From Cherax quadricarinatus (Eukaryota > Arthropoda > Malacostraca > Decapoda > Parastacidae): DNA of 64,000 nt. A program made the position numbers and the translations under genes. The DNA lies in NCBI RefSeq assembly GCF_038502225.1, contig NW_027195261.1, positions 181,647-245,646 on the forward strand, given 5' to 3'. Below the pieces are notes generated by a model. That model saw nothing but the letters and a program-made list of their open reading frames with translations, made no database searches and had not been told where the DNA came from. This document shows, in pieces, positions 1 to 10,512 of this stretch. Positions within the stretch are counted from its first letter, which is position 1. Every line of letters starts with the position of its first letter.

Positions 1-10
1 ATTTAATGAA

Positions 11-988
11 GTGTTTGGCCCCAGTGTGAAGAAATACCTCCTAGAAAATAAATTGCCACTCAAACGCCTCCTGGTAATGGACAACACTCCTGCTCATCCT
101 CCAGACTTGGAAGAACAAATGGTGGAGGAGTTTAGTTTCATCACAGTGAAGTTCTTGCCTCCTAATACAACTCCTCTCCTCCAGCCCATGGACCAGCAGG
201 TCATTTCAAACTTCAAAAACTGAACACCAAAGAAGTGTTTCAAAGGTGCTTTGAAGTGACCTCAGACACTGAATTGACCCTAAGAGAATTCTGGAAAGAT
301 CACTTCAGTATCCTCACTTGCATGAACTTTATAGGTAAGGCTTGGGAGGGAGTGACTTGCAGAACTTTGAATTCTGCTTGGAGAAAATTGTGGCCACAAT
401 GTGTACAAGAGAGGGATTTTTAGGGGTTTGGGACTGACCCTAAGGAGCCTATGCCAGTTGTGGAAAGTATTGTGTCACTGGGGAATTCCATGAGGTTGGA
501 TGTGAGTTTTGAGGATGTGGAAGAGTTGGTGGAGGACCATGATGAAGAGCTAACCACTGCAGAGCTGCAAGAGCTTGATCTGCAACAGCAAATTACAGGA
601 AATTACTGCAGAGGAGGAAGAAGAGAGATGGAGGAAGGTGCCTTCTTCAAAGATTAAGGACATTTTTGCAGAGTGGACTGAACTGCAATTTTTTATGGAA
701 GAACTTCACCCTGACAAAGCTGTTGAAGGCCATGTTGGCAACATGTACAATGACAGTGTTGTGTCCCGCTTCAGACAAATCTTAAAGAAATGCCAGGAGC
801 AGAGCTCTCTGGACAGATATTTTGTGCAACAAAGGTCCAGTGACTCTCAAGTTGTTCCCAGTGTCATTAAAAAACAAAGAAGGGAAGTAACCCCAGATAA
901 GGACTTGGTACCTGAAGTCTTTATGGAAGGGGATTCCCCTTCTTTTTATCCCCTCTTCTCGTCTTCCATCCACCCAGAAGTCTTCAGT
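11..988 (+). pseudogene. Tig-1 transposase, C-terminal half, broken
   Basis: This encodes the second half of a pogo/Tigger DDE transposase (DDE_1 family), which cuts and pastes its own element in the nucleus. Two of the three catalytic aspartates are visible: LLVMDNTPAHP near 75-110 and LLQPMDQQV near 178-205. The reading frame breaks near 222 (base loss after the LQPMDQQV block), has a stop at 421-423 and shifts again near 600. After that the acidic linker and the tail ending EGDSPS are recognisable. The first aspartate (CDETG) and the DNA-binding domains lie outside the window. It is a dead copy. It is closest to Tig-2 by its C-terminal wording (SHVGNMY, LKKCQEQSSL). Confidence 0.85.
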
Positions 989-1131
989 AAAGGTAAGTGT
1001 AATATTATTATTTTGTATATGTATGTACTTGATTTTTCATTGTTTTCTGTATGTAAATCTATTTAATTTAAAAAAAATAATTTTTTTTTAAGTATTTTTG
1101 GGTGTCGAACAGATTAATTTTATTTCCATTA

Positions 1132-2110
1132 CAGTAGTCCCTCGTTTTTCGTAGTTAATCCGTTCCTGGAGTTGCTACTATTATCGAAATCTATGATTTT
1201 CGAATCAATTTTCCCCAAAAGAAATAATGTAAATACAATTAATCTGTTCCTGACACCCAGAAGTATTAAAACAAAAATTTTTTTTACATGAAATGTAGAT
1301 GTAGTACATAAACAATACAATGAGAAATGATGAATGAAACATTAACAGCATAACACTTACCTTTATTGGAGATGATTCTTAGTGTATGGGAGACTGGAGG
1401 AGAGAGATTGGATTGTTTACAGTTTGGAAGGGGAATCCCCTTCCAGCAACACCTGAGGTACCAATTGCTTTTCTGGGGTTGCTTCTCTTCTCTGTTTCTT
1501 AATGCCACTAGGACCAGCTTGAGAGTCACTGGAGTCCTGTCTCACAAAATAACTTTGGAGAGAGCTCTGTTTCTGGCATCTCTTTAACACTTCCCTAAAA
1601 TGGCCCAAGACTTTGTCACTGTACATGTTGCCAACATGGCTTGCAACAGCCTTGTCAGAGTGATGTTTCTCCATAAATCTTTCCATTTTACCCCCACATA
1701 GCAAAAATCTCTTTAATTTCTGAAGAAGGCACCTTCTTCCATCTCTCTTCCTCCTCCTCCTCTGCAGCAAGATTCTGAGCTGCGATCTGTTGCTGTTCTT
1801 TATCAAAGGCTTGGCACTAGGAGCTTTCTTTGGAGCCATGGTAGCTTATTTAGTACTTGCAAGCAATAAAATGAGTGGAATATTATGAAATATTTTGTAG
1901 GAGCACGTGAGGGGACCTTCGCTCACTGGTAAACAGTGCCACACTGGCTGGGTAGGGAGGCCGCCCCGGCTCACACCGTGCGTACACGTCCCGGACGACC
2001 TACTATTCGCGAGTCAACCTACGATTAGCGAGCCCATGTTTATATGAAAATATCCTTATGATTTCCGAAATCTATGATTCCCGAGAACTACGATTATCGA
2101 GGGACCACTG
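1132..2110 (-). mobile_element. Tig-2: internally deleted Tigger nested in Tig-1
   Basis: A 979-bp non-autonomous Tigger. Left end CAGTAGTCCCTCG at 1132 and right end CGAGGGACCACTG at 2098-2110 form imperfect inverted repeats. The flanks are TA (1130-1131) and a mutated TG (2111-2112), which is the expected TA duplication. Subterminal sequence repeats a CTACGATTATCGAG/CTATGATTTTCGAA motif at both ends. It interrupts the 3' UTR of Tig-1, so it is the younger of the two. Confidence 0.85.
1417..1839 (-). pseudogene. Tig-2 remnant transposase (N-terminus joined to C-terminus)
   Basis: An open frame of 140 codons starts at ATG 1839 with MAPKKAPSAKP, the conserved Tigger N-terminus (compare MGPKKAS in Tig-3 and Tig-5). 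It then passes through an out-of-frame basic stretch into the conserved C-terminal tail (SHVGNMYSDKV, SDSQAGPSGIKKQRRE, EGDSPSK). Nearly all of the helix-turn-helix region and the whole catalytic core are deleted, so it can neither bind nor cut. It is a typical internal-deletion derivative that depended on a full-length relative for movement. Confidence 0.8.
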
Positions 2111-2207
2111 TGTTTATTATGGGGAAAATGGTTTTGCGATTCGGCAATTTCGTCATTTGGCAGACTCTCTGGAATGGATTAATCATGAAACTCGGGGGTC
2201 CACTGTA

Positions 2208-2780
2208 TACCAAAAACAGCACAGGTCATAGGACTGACCCCTGTGGAACCCCACTCGTCACAGGCACCCACTCATCACAGGCACCCACTCTGACACCTCA
2301 TCACATACCATGACTCGTTGCCTCCCTGTCAGATATTCTCTGATCCATTCCAGTGCCTTTCCTGTTATGTGTGCCTGATCCTCTAGCTTTTGCATTAACC
2401 TCTTGCGAGGAACTGTGTTGAAGGCCTTCTTGCAGCCCAAGAGAACGCAGCCTATCCACCCTTCTTTCTCATGTCTTACTTATGTTACCTTGTCATTAAA
2501 CTCAGGTTTGTGACAAAGGATATTCGTTCCCTGAAACCGTGCTGGTTGTCGTTTATAAGCTTGTGTCGTTATAGGTTCTTCACCACTCTCCTCCTGATGT
2601 TCTTCTCCATGACTTTACATACTATACACGTCAGTCACACTGGTCTGTAGTATAATGTCTATTGTTTGTCTCCTTTCTTAAAAATTGGGACTGCATTTGC
2701 CATCTTCCATACCTCAGGTAGTTGTCCAGTTTCAATGAATGTCTTGAAGATTTTTGTTAGTGGCTGTTACAAAAAATGCG
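2208..2780 (-). pseudogene. NL-J: reverse transcriptase fragment of a non-LTR retrotransposon
   Basis: On the minus strand the first 240 bp read as the RT palm region: a KKAFNTVPRKRL block (the AFDxVPH motif A), then a WIREYLTGRQRV block. Further on, broken frames match the usual order in reverse, ending with an IPNFKKGD-like motif near 2680. It is heavily mutated, lacks the FADD box and has a tandem duplication of CACAGGCACCCACTC near 2259-2290. Bases 2781-2869 contain nothing I can identify. The family is uncertain; CR1/L2-like is my guess. Confidence 0.7.
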
Positions 2781-3140
2781 ATATCTAATAAGCATAGAGA
2801 TCTCCAGTGAATTCTAGAAAGAACTGCCCTTCTAGCATCCAGCCTGTTAATGGGTTTTTGTAACAAGTATAGTGGACCCTCACATACCGTTGGCATCACA
2901 TAATGTTAAATCCGCATACCGATACATTTTATCGCTAAAATTTTGCCTCTCATACCGCTAAAAAACTCGCTCAATGCTATTTGTTCGAGACGCGTCTAAT
3001 GTGTGGCCTGAGCCAGCCTCACATGTTCCGCCGGTGGCATTGTTTACCAGCCAACCTCCATGGTAACATCCAAGCATACAATCGGAACATTTCGTATTAT
3101 TACAGCGTTTTTTTTTATTTCATCTACAAAATAAGTGACT

Positions 3141-4936
3141 ATGGGCCCCAAGAAAGCTAGTGCCAACCCTACAGGAATAAGGGTGAGAATTACTATAGAG
3201 ATGAAGAAAGAGATCATTGCTAAGTATGAAAGTGGAGTACATGTCTCCGAGCTGGCCAGGTTGTATAGTAAACCCCAATCAACCATCGCTACTATTGTGT
3301 CCAAGAAAACGGCAATCAAGGAAGCTGTTCTTGCCAAAGGTGCAACTGTGTTTTCGAAACAGAGATCGCAAGTGATAGAAGATGTTGAGAGACTCTTATT
3401 GGTGTGGATAAACGAAAAACAGATAGCAGGAGATAGCATCTCTCAAGCGATCATAAGTGAAAAGGCTAGGAAGTTGCATGAGGATTTAATTAGAAAAATT
3501 CCTGCAACTAGTGATGATGTGAGTGAATTTAAGGCCAACAAAGGTTGATTTGAGAGATTTAAGAAGCATAGTGGCATACATAGTGTGATAAGGCATGGTG
3601 AGGCTGCCAGTTCGGACCACAAAGCAGCAGAAAAATATGTGCAGGAATTCAAGGAGTACATAGACAGTGAAGGACTGAAACCTGAACAAGTGTTTAATTG
3701 TGATGAAACAGGCCTGTTTTGGAAGAAAATGCCAAGCAGGACCTACATTACTCAGGAGGAAAAGGCACTCCCAGGACATAAGCCTATGAAAGACAGGCTT
3801 ACTCTTCTCATGTGTGCCAATGCTAGTGGTGATTGCAAAGTGAAGCCTTTATTAGTGTATCACTCTGAAACTCCCAGAGCGTTCAGGCAAAAGAATATCC
3901 TCAAGGCTAATTTGTGTGTGCTGTGGAGGGCAAACAGTAAGGCATGGGTCACTAGGGACTTTTTCTATGACTTGTTACACCAAGCATTTGCCCCCAATGT
4001 GAAAAATTACCGAGTTACCGAGCTGAAAAGAAATTAGACCTTAAGTGCCTCCTGGTGTTAGACAATGCCCCTGGTCATCCTACAGACTTGGCAGAGCAAC
4101 TTTGTGGGGATATGAGCTTCATTAAGGTCAAGTTTTTGCCTCCTAATACCACTCCTCTCCTGCAGCCCATGGACCAGCAGATCATTGCAAACTTCAAAAA
4201 ACTGTACACAAAAGCTCTGTTTGAAAGGTGCTTTGTAGTGACCTCAGAAACTCAATTGACTCTAAGAGAGTATTGGAGAGAGCACTTTAATATCCTCAAT
4301 TGTGTAAACCTTATAGGTAAGTCTTGGGAGGGAGTGACTAAGAGGACCTTGAACTCTGCTTGGAAGAAACTGTGGCCAGAATATGTAGACCAAAGGGATT
4401 TTCAAGGATTTAAGGCTAACCCTGAGAGGCGTATGCCAGTTGAGGAATCAATTGTGGCATTGGGGAAGTCCTTAGGGTTGAAGATTAGTGGGGAGGATGT
4501 GGAAGAGTTGGTGGAGGAGGACAATGAAGAACTAACCACTGATGAGCTGATAGATCATCTTCAACAGAATGAGGCCACACCTGAGGAAACTGCTTCGGAG
4601 GAGGGGAGAGAGAAATTGAAGAAGTTGCCTACTTCAAAGATTAAGGAAATCTGTGCAATGTGGCTTAAAGTGCAAACCTTTATGGATGAAAATCACCCTC
4701 AGACAGCTGTTGCAAGCCATGTTGGCAACCTGTACACTGACAATGTTGCGAACCCCTTTAGGAAAGCCACAAAGGAACGAGAGGTACAGACCTCTTTGGA
4801 CAGATGTGTTGTGCGACAGAAGTCCAGTGACTCTGAAGCTGGTCCTAGTGGCATTAAAAGAAGAAGAGAAGTAACCCTGGAAAAGGACTTGCTACCTCAA
4901 GTCTTAATGGAAGGGGATTCCCCTTCTAAACACTAA
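3141..4936 (+). pseudogene. Tig-3 transposase, one stop and one frameshift
   Basis: Start ATG 3141 (MGPKKAS). Domains in order: a psq/CENP-B-type helix-turn-helix (residues about 18-55), a second Tc5/CENP-B-type helix-turn-helix (about 75-120), and the DDE_1 core with aspartates in FNCDETGLFWKK (about 3700), LLVLDNAPGHP (about 4055) and LLQPMDQQI (about 4160), then an acidic C-terminal tail ending EGDSPSKH. Two lesions are visible. TGA at 3546-3548 replaces the tryptophan codon present in Tig-4 and Tig-5 (KGWFERF). A short duplication of CGAGTTAC near 4010-4025 shifts the frame before the second aspartate. Total length is about 600 codons, as expected for the family. It is inactive as it stands. 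Confidence 0.9.
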
Positions 4937-4983
4937 GACCATCAACACTCTCCCCTCCTCCCATCCCATCAATCATCACCAGA

Positions 4984-5003
4984 TCTTCAATAAAGGTAAG
5001 TGT
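4984..5003 (+). promoter_or_regulatory. AATAAA plus splice-donor-like motif after the Tigger stop
   Basis: AATAAA (4989-4994) is followed directly by GGTAAGTGT, a near-perfect 5' splice site consensus. The same AAAGGTAAGTG occurs after the stop codon in Tig-1 (about 990), Tig-2 (minus, about 1355), Tig-4 (minus, about 6250) and Tig-5 (about 21225). Whether it works as a poly(A) signal, a splice donor or neither is not shown by sequence. Confidence 0.45.
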
Positions 5004-5216
5004 CATGTAACTGTGCATGTCTTCTTCAGTTTGTGTGTATTAAAATTAATATTTCATGTGGTAAAAAAAATTTTTGTTCATACTTTTGGGTGTCAGGAAC
5101 GGATTAATTTGATTTCCATTATTTCTTATGGGGAAAATTCATTCGCATAACGATAATTTCGCATAACATTGAGCTCTCAGGAACGGATTAATAGCGTTAT
5201 GTGAGGGTCCACTGTA

Positions 5217-6033
5217 GTTAGTATCCTGGTCCAATTATCCATTAGAATTAAGATTCAGTAGTGCTTCAGGATTACAACTGGTAGGCTACTAATTAAAGAA
5301 AGTAAAATTTATTAAGTTTATTAATAACAATCAAGTTGTCTAGGCATATACAGTGGACCCCCGCTTAACGATCACCTCCCAATGTTACCAATTATGTAAG
5401 TGCATTTATGTAAGCGCGTTTGTACGTGTATGTTTAGGGGTCTGAAATGGACTAATCTACTACACAATATTCCTTATGGGAACAAATTCGGTCAGTACTG
5501 GCACCTGAACATACTTCTAGAATGAAAAAAATATCGTTAACCAGGGGTCCACTGTATTATCAAAGTAAATTAATGTAATCAAAATCGGAATAATCACTTC
5601 TCTTGTATACAGTAGTATTGTGCTGAAGGCACATATCACATCTTTATGGCATTTAAGTACTGTCTGGTACATTGTTATCATTTAATAACATAATACTAAT
5701 ATATATACAAGTAAGTTTGTGTGTATGTGTGTAAGTGCTCTAAGTAGTTCGCTATGTCTCAAGACTCAACTAGACTTAACCTGTGACTGACTTAAAGTCC
5801 TCACAAAAACTAACTTCTTGACCAACCTGGCAATCAGAACTTCTTGCTTGAACAGTAAAATGACTGATAAGCCTAACAGCAATATAACAAGCAACAACGA
5901 CACAGAATCAGGAACAAGGAGATAATGTAACGACACTAAGTAGGGATCATCTGCAGATCCTCCACAAAATTCACAAAACTCCCATACTACTGAATCTAAG
6001 TTCAGCATAAGAAAATGCCCGACTGTGACAGTA
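5217..6033. other. Unassigned AT-rich spacer around a MITE
   Basis: Apart from the MITE at 5351-5554 I recognise nothing here. There is an 80-codon minus-strand open frame (5766-6008), hydrophobic in its middle, with no motif I know. I would not call it a gene. The segment is probably old repeat or unique spacer between two Tigger insertions. Confidence 0.5.
5351..5554. mobile_element. MITE-a: 204-bp Tigger-type MITE
   Basis: Starts CAGTGGACCCCCGCTTAACG and ends ATCGTTAACCAGGGGTCCACTG, with TA on both sides (5349-5350, 5555-5556). It has no coding capacity. A second copy with the same ends and nearly the same interior lies at 57493-57695. The ends match the local Tiggers, so a Tigger transposase probably mobilised it. 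Confidence 0.92.
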
Positions 6034-6391
6034 CAGTGGACCCTCGACCAACGATATTAATCCGTTCCTGAGAGCTCATCGTTAATCGAAATTATCGTTA
6101 GTCGAGTTAATTTTCCCCATAAGAAATAATGGAAATCAAATTAATCCGTGCAAGACACCCAAAAGTATTGAAAAAATTTTTTTTTACCACATGAAATATT
6201 AATTTTAATACACACAAACTGAAGAAGACATGTACAATTACATGACACTTACCTTTATTGAAGATCTGGTGTTGATTGATGGGATGGGAGGAGGGGAGAC
6301 TGTGGATGGTGTTAGTGTTTAGAAGGGGAATCCTCTTCCATTAGGACTTGAGTTGTGAACTCCTTTTCTGGGGTTGCTTCCCTTCTTTTAA

Positions 6392-9313
6392 CCCTTTGAC
6401 TGTTTCCGACGTATAAATACGTCTTATGAGCCAATGTTTCTGACGTATTTATATGCACAAATTCTAGTGGCTTCAAATCAAGCGCCAAAGGCCTGGTAGG
6501 CCTACACGAGAGAGAATGGGTCTCAGTGGTCGGTGTGCACCCTGTGAAAAAAATCTTGGACCCAGCGGTGCATTGTGGGAACGCCATGTTGTTAGTCCAT
6601 TTTCACCATGCCTCTCGGTAAGAAGTTCCTCACTCCTCGGCGGATTGGAGGTCTTTTGTTCCCAAGTGATAGCTCTAACAGCGATGAAAATGTCAGTGAC
6701 AGTGAATTCCAGGGTTTTGAAGTGAGTGTTACCGGAAAAAGTGCCCAGGATAACGTAATTAGTGATGAAAACCCAGATGACCCACAACCTTCCACCTCTG
6801 GTGCTGTGCCGGCTTGTTCACGTTCACGTTCGCCTGTACCAGGATGAAAGAGGAAACTATTTGGTCGTGTACAACACCCAGATGATAGCAGTGATAGTGA
6901 TAGTGATTTCAAGGTCATTGACAGCAGTTCTAGTGACAGTGAGAGTGAATATTCCCCAGTGAAGCGGCAGTATGTACGACGTAGCATGCGGTCTGGTAGT
7001 GTTTCATATGTTGTTCCAAGGGGAAGGAGAAACTCTGGGAGCACATCCCGTGGCCCTACACCACGACCTGATAGTGAAGATGACGATATTGTAACGATGG
7101 GTATGAATGGTGACAGTGAGGGAGGAGGCAGTGGTGGTGATAGTGAGGGTGGCACGGCCCATGTGGCACCATCAGCGGGCCACGCTACTACCCACGCTGC
7201 TGACGCAGCACAACAACCAGCCTCACCCTACCCCACACTCCCACAACCTGCACCACCACAACCTGCACAACCACAACCATGGTACAATATCCAGACCCCA
7301 CCAGCAGACCACATCTGGGATTGGCAGGACGGTGACGAGTTTGTTCCCAGTCCTCATGACTTTGATGAAACACAAAGTGGAATAAAGCCATCTTGTCCAC
7401 TTGGGAACATTGCCAGTGAACTGGACTGCTTTGAGTTATTCTTCGATGAACCCCTGATGGACATCATTGTCAGGGAAACAAACACATACTGTGATTACAC
7501 CATGGCAAATACAATTCTCTCACCAAAATCACGGCTACACAAGTGGAAGGAGACAACTGTGGCAGAGATGTACCTGTTTTTTGCCACAATAATGCTTATA
7601 CCACATGTGTATAAGCACACTGTCACCACATACTGGGCAACAGAATGCCTGATTTCAACTCCAGGTTTTAGTGACATTATAGGTGTCAATCGTTTCCTGA
7701 TACTGTTACGTATGTTACACTTTTCAGACAAAACCAGGCCTGACAGAAGCGACAGGTTATATAAGATCAGAAATGTGTTTATGTACCTGAAACAAAAGTG
7801 CTGCATGTATTTTTATCCCTTCAGGAAGCTTGTTATTGATGAGTCCTTGATTTTATTCAAAGGAAGACTCTCATTCAAGCAATATATACCAAGCAAGAGG
7901 AAACGCTTTGGTATAAAGCTATTTGTACTGTGTGATTGCAGAAGTGGTCTAGTTTTGGATATCATTGTGTATACTGGCAGTAATACTTTGAGAGATACCA
8001 TGAAGTTATTGGGTATCTCTGGTGATGTGGTTCGAACAATGATGGAACCATATCTTGGTAAGGGGCATATGTTATTTACTGATAACTGGTACACAAGCCC
8101 CTTACTCAGTGATTTCTTGCGAGTGAACTTGACAGACATGTGTGGCACAGTGCGTGGTAATCGTAAACATATGCCAAGGTTCAACGCTGGCACTCGCAGA
8201 GGTGAGGTGCAAGCCTTCGCTGCCAATGACATCATGGCATTTTGGTGGCATGACAAACATGATGTCACATTGTTGACATCAGTTCACACAAGCGAAATGG
8301 TACCCAGTGGCAGGGACAACAGAGAGACCAATGAACCCATTCTAAAGCCTGCAGCTGTCATGGACTACAACCTCAATATGCGCTTAGTGGACAAATGTGA
8401 CATGCAGATTGGGTTTGCAGACTGTGTACGCAAGAGTTATAAGTGGTATATAAAACTTTTTTTCCATCTTGTTGATATCTCTATGCTAAATGCTTATAAC
8501 ATATATAAGTTGAAGACCAACAAAACACCAAAATATGGTGAATTTTGCCTGTCAGTAATCAGACAAATAATTGCAAAGTACCAAGGAGCAACTCCTGCAA
8601 TAGACCAGCGCCCACAGACGTCATCTCGTTTGAGGCCTGGTGATCACTACCCCATACAACTGCCTCCTACTACTGCCAAGAAAAATGCTCAGAAGAGGTG
8701 TTATGTATGTATGCATACCACAAAACGCCCACAAACACGCAGAGACACTCGTTTTATGTGTGAGGAGTGTGAAGTGCCCCTCTGCATATACCCATGTTTC
8801 AAAGAGTTCCACAAGCTGCAGCAGTTCTAGGAACGTGGTTAGTGACTGTACATATGTATATATATTATGGAACAATAGTAATAAACATTGTTTTGTATTG
8901 TTTGTTTGTGTAAACAAAGTGTATACACAAACTAATAGTGATAAAGTTTGTTCTGTTATTGTGTTGTAAATAATGAGTGTATATTTGAAGAATGCACCTT
9001 ACATTGGTCTCACAGGCCACATAAGTTACCTCGAACAGAAAAATATTGAAAAATGCAAGAAACCTTTGAATTAGAGTAAATAAAAGAATACCGGGTGGGC
9101 GGCAGTCGCCGCTGTTGCCGTACACACGTCACTTTCTGCAAACTTTGCGGCTCTATATCTCGGTAAGTACTGATGGCAAAATTTTTTTTTTAGGCTTAAA
9201 ACACTACTAAAAATATTCCTAACATTTTCATAAGAAAAAATAATTTGTTTCTTTTCGAATATTTGGCGACATAGAATGACAGTTTCAGAGAGGGGCCTGA
9301 AACAGTCAGAGGG
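6392..9313 (+). mobile_element. PB-1: complete piggyBac element
   Basis: 2922 bp, flanked by TTAA on both sides (6388-6391 and 9314-9317). Terminal inverted repeats CCCTTTGACTGTTTC and, inverted, CCCTCTGACTGTTTC match at 14 of 15 bases. One transposase frame fills 6608-8830; the 5' UTR is 216 bp and the 3' UTR 483 bp, with an AATAAA-like stretch near 9078. Near-perfect ends and an almost unbroken frame mean a recent insertion. Confidence 0.95.
6608..8830 (+). CDS. piggyBac transposase, open except one in-frame TGA
   Basis: The enzyme excises and inserts its element at TTAA. Start ATG 6608 (MPLGKKFLTPRR). The frame is open for 740 codons to TAG 8828-8830 except for TGA at 6845-6847, in a serine/aspartate-rich N-terminal region. 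The same frame continues at once with KRKLFGRVQHP, so this looks like a single point mutation (for example from CGA). The catalytic core of the DDE_Tnp_1_7 family covers about residues 260-640: first aspartate in VIDESLILFKGR, second in LFTDNWYTS, third region MDYNLNMRLVDKCD. The C-terminus has the cysteine-rich zinc finger typical of piggyBac (CYVCMHT, FMCEECEVPLCIYPCF). Upstream lie acidic and Pro/Gln-rich low-complexity stretches. As read, it is a one-lesion copy. Confidence 0.92.
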
Positions 9314-10254
9314 TTAATGCCACTAGGACCGGCTTGAGAGTCACTGGACCTCTGTTGTACAACATATCTGTCCATAGAGGCCTGTGCCTCCCATTCCTTT
9401 ATGACATTTCTAAAGTGTTTCACAACATTGTCAGTGTCACAATTAAACACTTGTTCAGGTTTCAATTCTTCACTGTCTATGTACTCCTTGAATTCCTGCA
9501 CATATTTTTCAGCTGCTTTTTGGTCCAAACTGGCAGCCTCACCATGCCTTATCACACTATGTATGCCACTACGATTCTTAAATCTCTCAAACCAACCTTT
9601 GCTGGCCTTAAATTCACTCACATCACCACTAGTTGCCGGCATTTTTCTAATTAAATCCTCATGCAACTTCCTAGCCTTTTCACTTATGATCGCTTGAGAG
9701 ATGCTATCTCCTGCTATCTATTTTTCGTTTATCCACACCAATAAGAGTCTCTCAACATCTTCTATCACTTGCGATCTCAGTTTCGAAAACATAGTTGCAC
9801 CTTCGGCAAGAACAGCTTCCTTGATTGCCGTTTTCTTGGCCACAATAGTAGGAATGGTTGATTGGGGTTTCGTGTACAACCTGGCCGGCTTGGAGACACG
9901 CACTCCACTTACATACTTAACAATGATCTCTTTCTTCATGTCCATAGTAATTCTCACCCTTTTTGCTGTAGGGTTGGCACTAGAAACTTTGGGCCCATGG
10001 TGACTTATTTTGCAGGTGCAATCACTAAAAAGGCTGTGATAATATGAAATGTTCCGATTGTATGCTTGGAAGCGACCGCAGTGGCTGGCTGGCTTATAAA
10101 CACTGGCCAGAAGTGGACGAGTCTCAGATGGAACAGATAGTGTTGGTCGACTTTTTTAGCGCTAGTCGAGGCAAAATTTTTGCGTTAAAATGTATCGCTG
10201 GTCGGATTTATAGTTAATAGATGCCATTGTTGGTCGAGGGTCTAAGGGAGGGAT

Positions 10255-10512
10255 CCCAGTTATATGTAGCATCTTGCCTAGAAAGGGAGTGGGCAATGAA
10301 TGGATGTCTAGGGCAATTGGTATAAATTGCTGGCTAGACAGGTACTGCAAGGAACTTGCAATCCCATTCATTGATAACTGTGACCTATTCTTTGGCAAAC
10401 GTGATATGTATACAAAGGATGGGGTTCATCTCTCTGGGGATTGAGTGGTTGCATTAGCCAGTTCGATTGAGAGGGTAATTGATGACTTGTCTAGGAATTT
10501 AAACTGATATTT
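10255..10512 (+). pseudogene. NL-A1 ORF1 C-terminus, SGNH/GDSL-esterase-like
   Basis: A partial frame reads WMSRAIGINCWLDRYCK, then LAIPFIDNCDLFFGKRDMY and KDGVHLSGD. This D-x-x-H-like block (DGVHLS) with the preceding IPFIDN strand is the C-terminal signature of the SGNH-hydrolase (esterase) domain known from ORF1 proteins of CR1/L2 elements. A TGA follows HLSGD. The start and the Ser nucleophile block are missing because the element is truncated. The function of this domain in retrotransposition is not settled. Confidence 0.65.

Larger units (their letters stand above)
1..2205 (+). mobile_element. Tig-1: Tigger (pogo-group) DNA transposon, 5' part outside window
   Basis: The left part of this element lies before the window. 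The transposase C-terminal half runs from base 1 to about 1000. The 3' UTR is then cut at 1130 by a second Tigger (1132-2110) and resumes at 2113, ending in a terminal inverted repeat with GGGGGTCCACTG at 2194-2205 followed by TA. If the inner element is removed, the sequence around 1110-1131 joins 2113 onwards into the TTTCCATTA-TTTATTATGGGG pattern seen undisturbed in the Tigger at 2870-5214. TA target duplication and CAGTGGACC-type ends are the Tigger hallmark. Confidence 0.85.
2870..5214 (+). mobile_element. Tig-3: near full-length Tigger element
   Basis: A 2345-bp element flanked by TA (2868-2869 and 5215-5216). The ends are tAGTGGACCCTCACATACCG and the inverse of CAGTGGACCCTCACATAACG. 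A CATAACG/CATACCG motif recurs at 2883, 2915 and 2951 and again in the last 70 bp. The layout is TIR, about 270-bp 5' UTR, a single transposase frame, a 3' UTR with AATAAA, and TIR. It is the most complete Tigger in the window and serves as the reference for the others. Confidence 0.93.
6312..9998 (-). pseudogene. Tig-4 transposase remnant (DNA-binding half fused to tail), split by piggyBac
   Basis: Starts at ATG 9998 and keeps both helix-turn-helix regions (with a stop where Glu-Lys-Gln-Ile is expected, near 9720). Past the KGWFERFKNRSG block and FNCD it jumps at about 9440 directly into the C-terminal TDNVVKHF region, deleting most of the catalytic core. The frame then runs into GPSGI at 9318, is cut by the piggyBac, and resumes at 6391 with KRREATPEK to the stop at 6312. 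Removing the insertion and one TTAA rebuilds the conserved GPSGIK block exactly, so the Tigger is older than the piggyBac. Confidence 0.85.
6034..10242 (-). mobile_element. Tig-4: internally deleted Tigger, split by a piggyBac
   Basis: The left end CAGTGGACCCTCGACCAACG (6034) is preceded by TA. The right end is cut short at GGTCGAGGGTC (10242), missing the last CACTG. The TCGACCAACG-type motif is repeated at both ends (6045-6110 and 10140-10240). A 2922-bp piggyBac sits at 6392-9313. Without it the Tigger is about 1.3 kb, so it was already an internal-deletion copy before the piggyBac landed. Confidence 0.88.

Noticed and set aside
5766..6008. 80-codon minus-strand frame with a hydrophobic middle
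   Set aside because: No recognisable motif, no start context and no second copy in the window; likely chance.
6845..6847. In-frame TGA in the piggyBac frame as selenocysteine or programmed readthrough
   Set aside because: It lies in a low-complexity N-terminal region with no conserved partner and I see no obvious SECIS-like hairpin; a point mutation is simpler.
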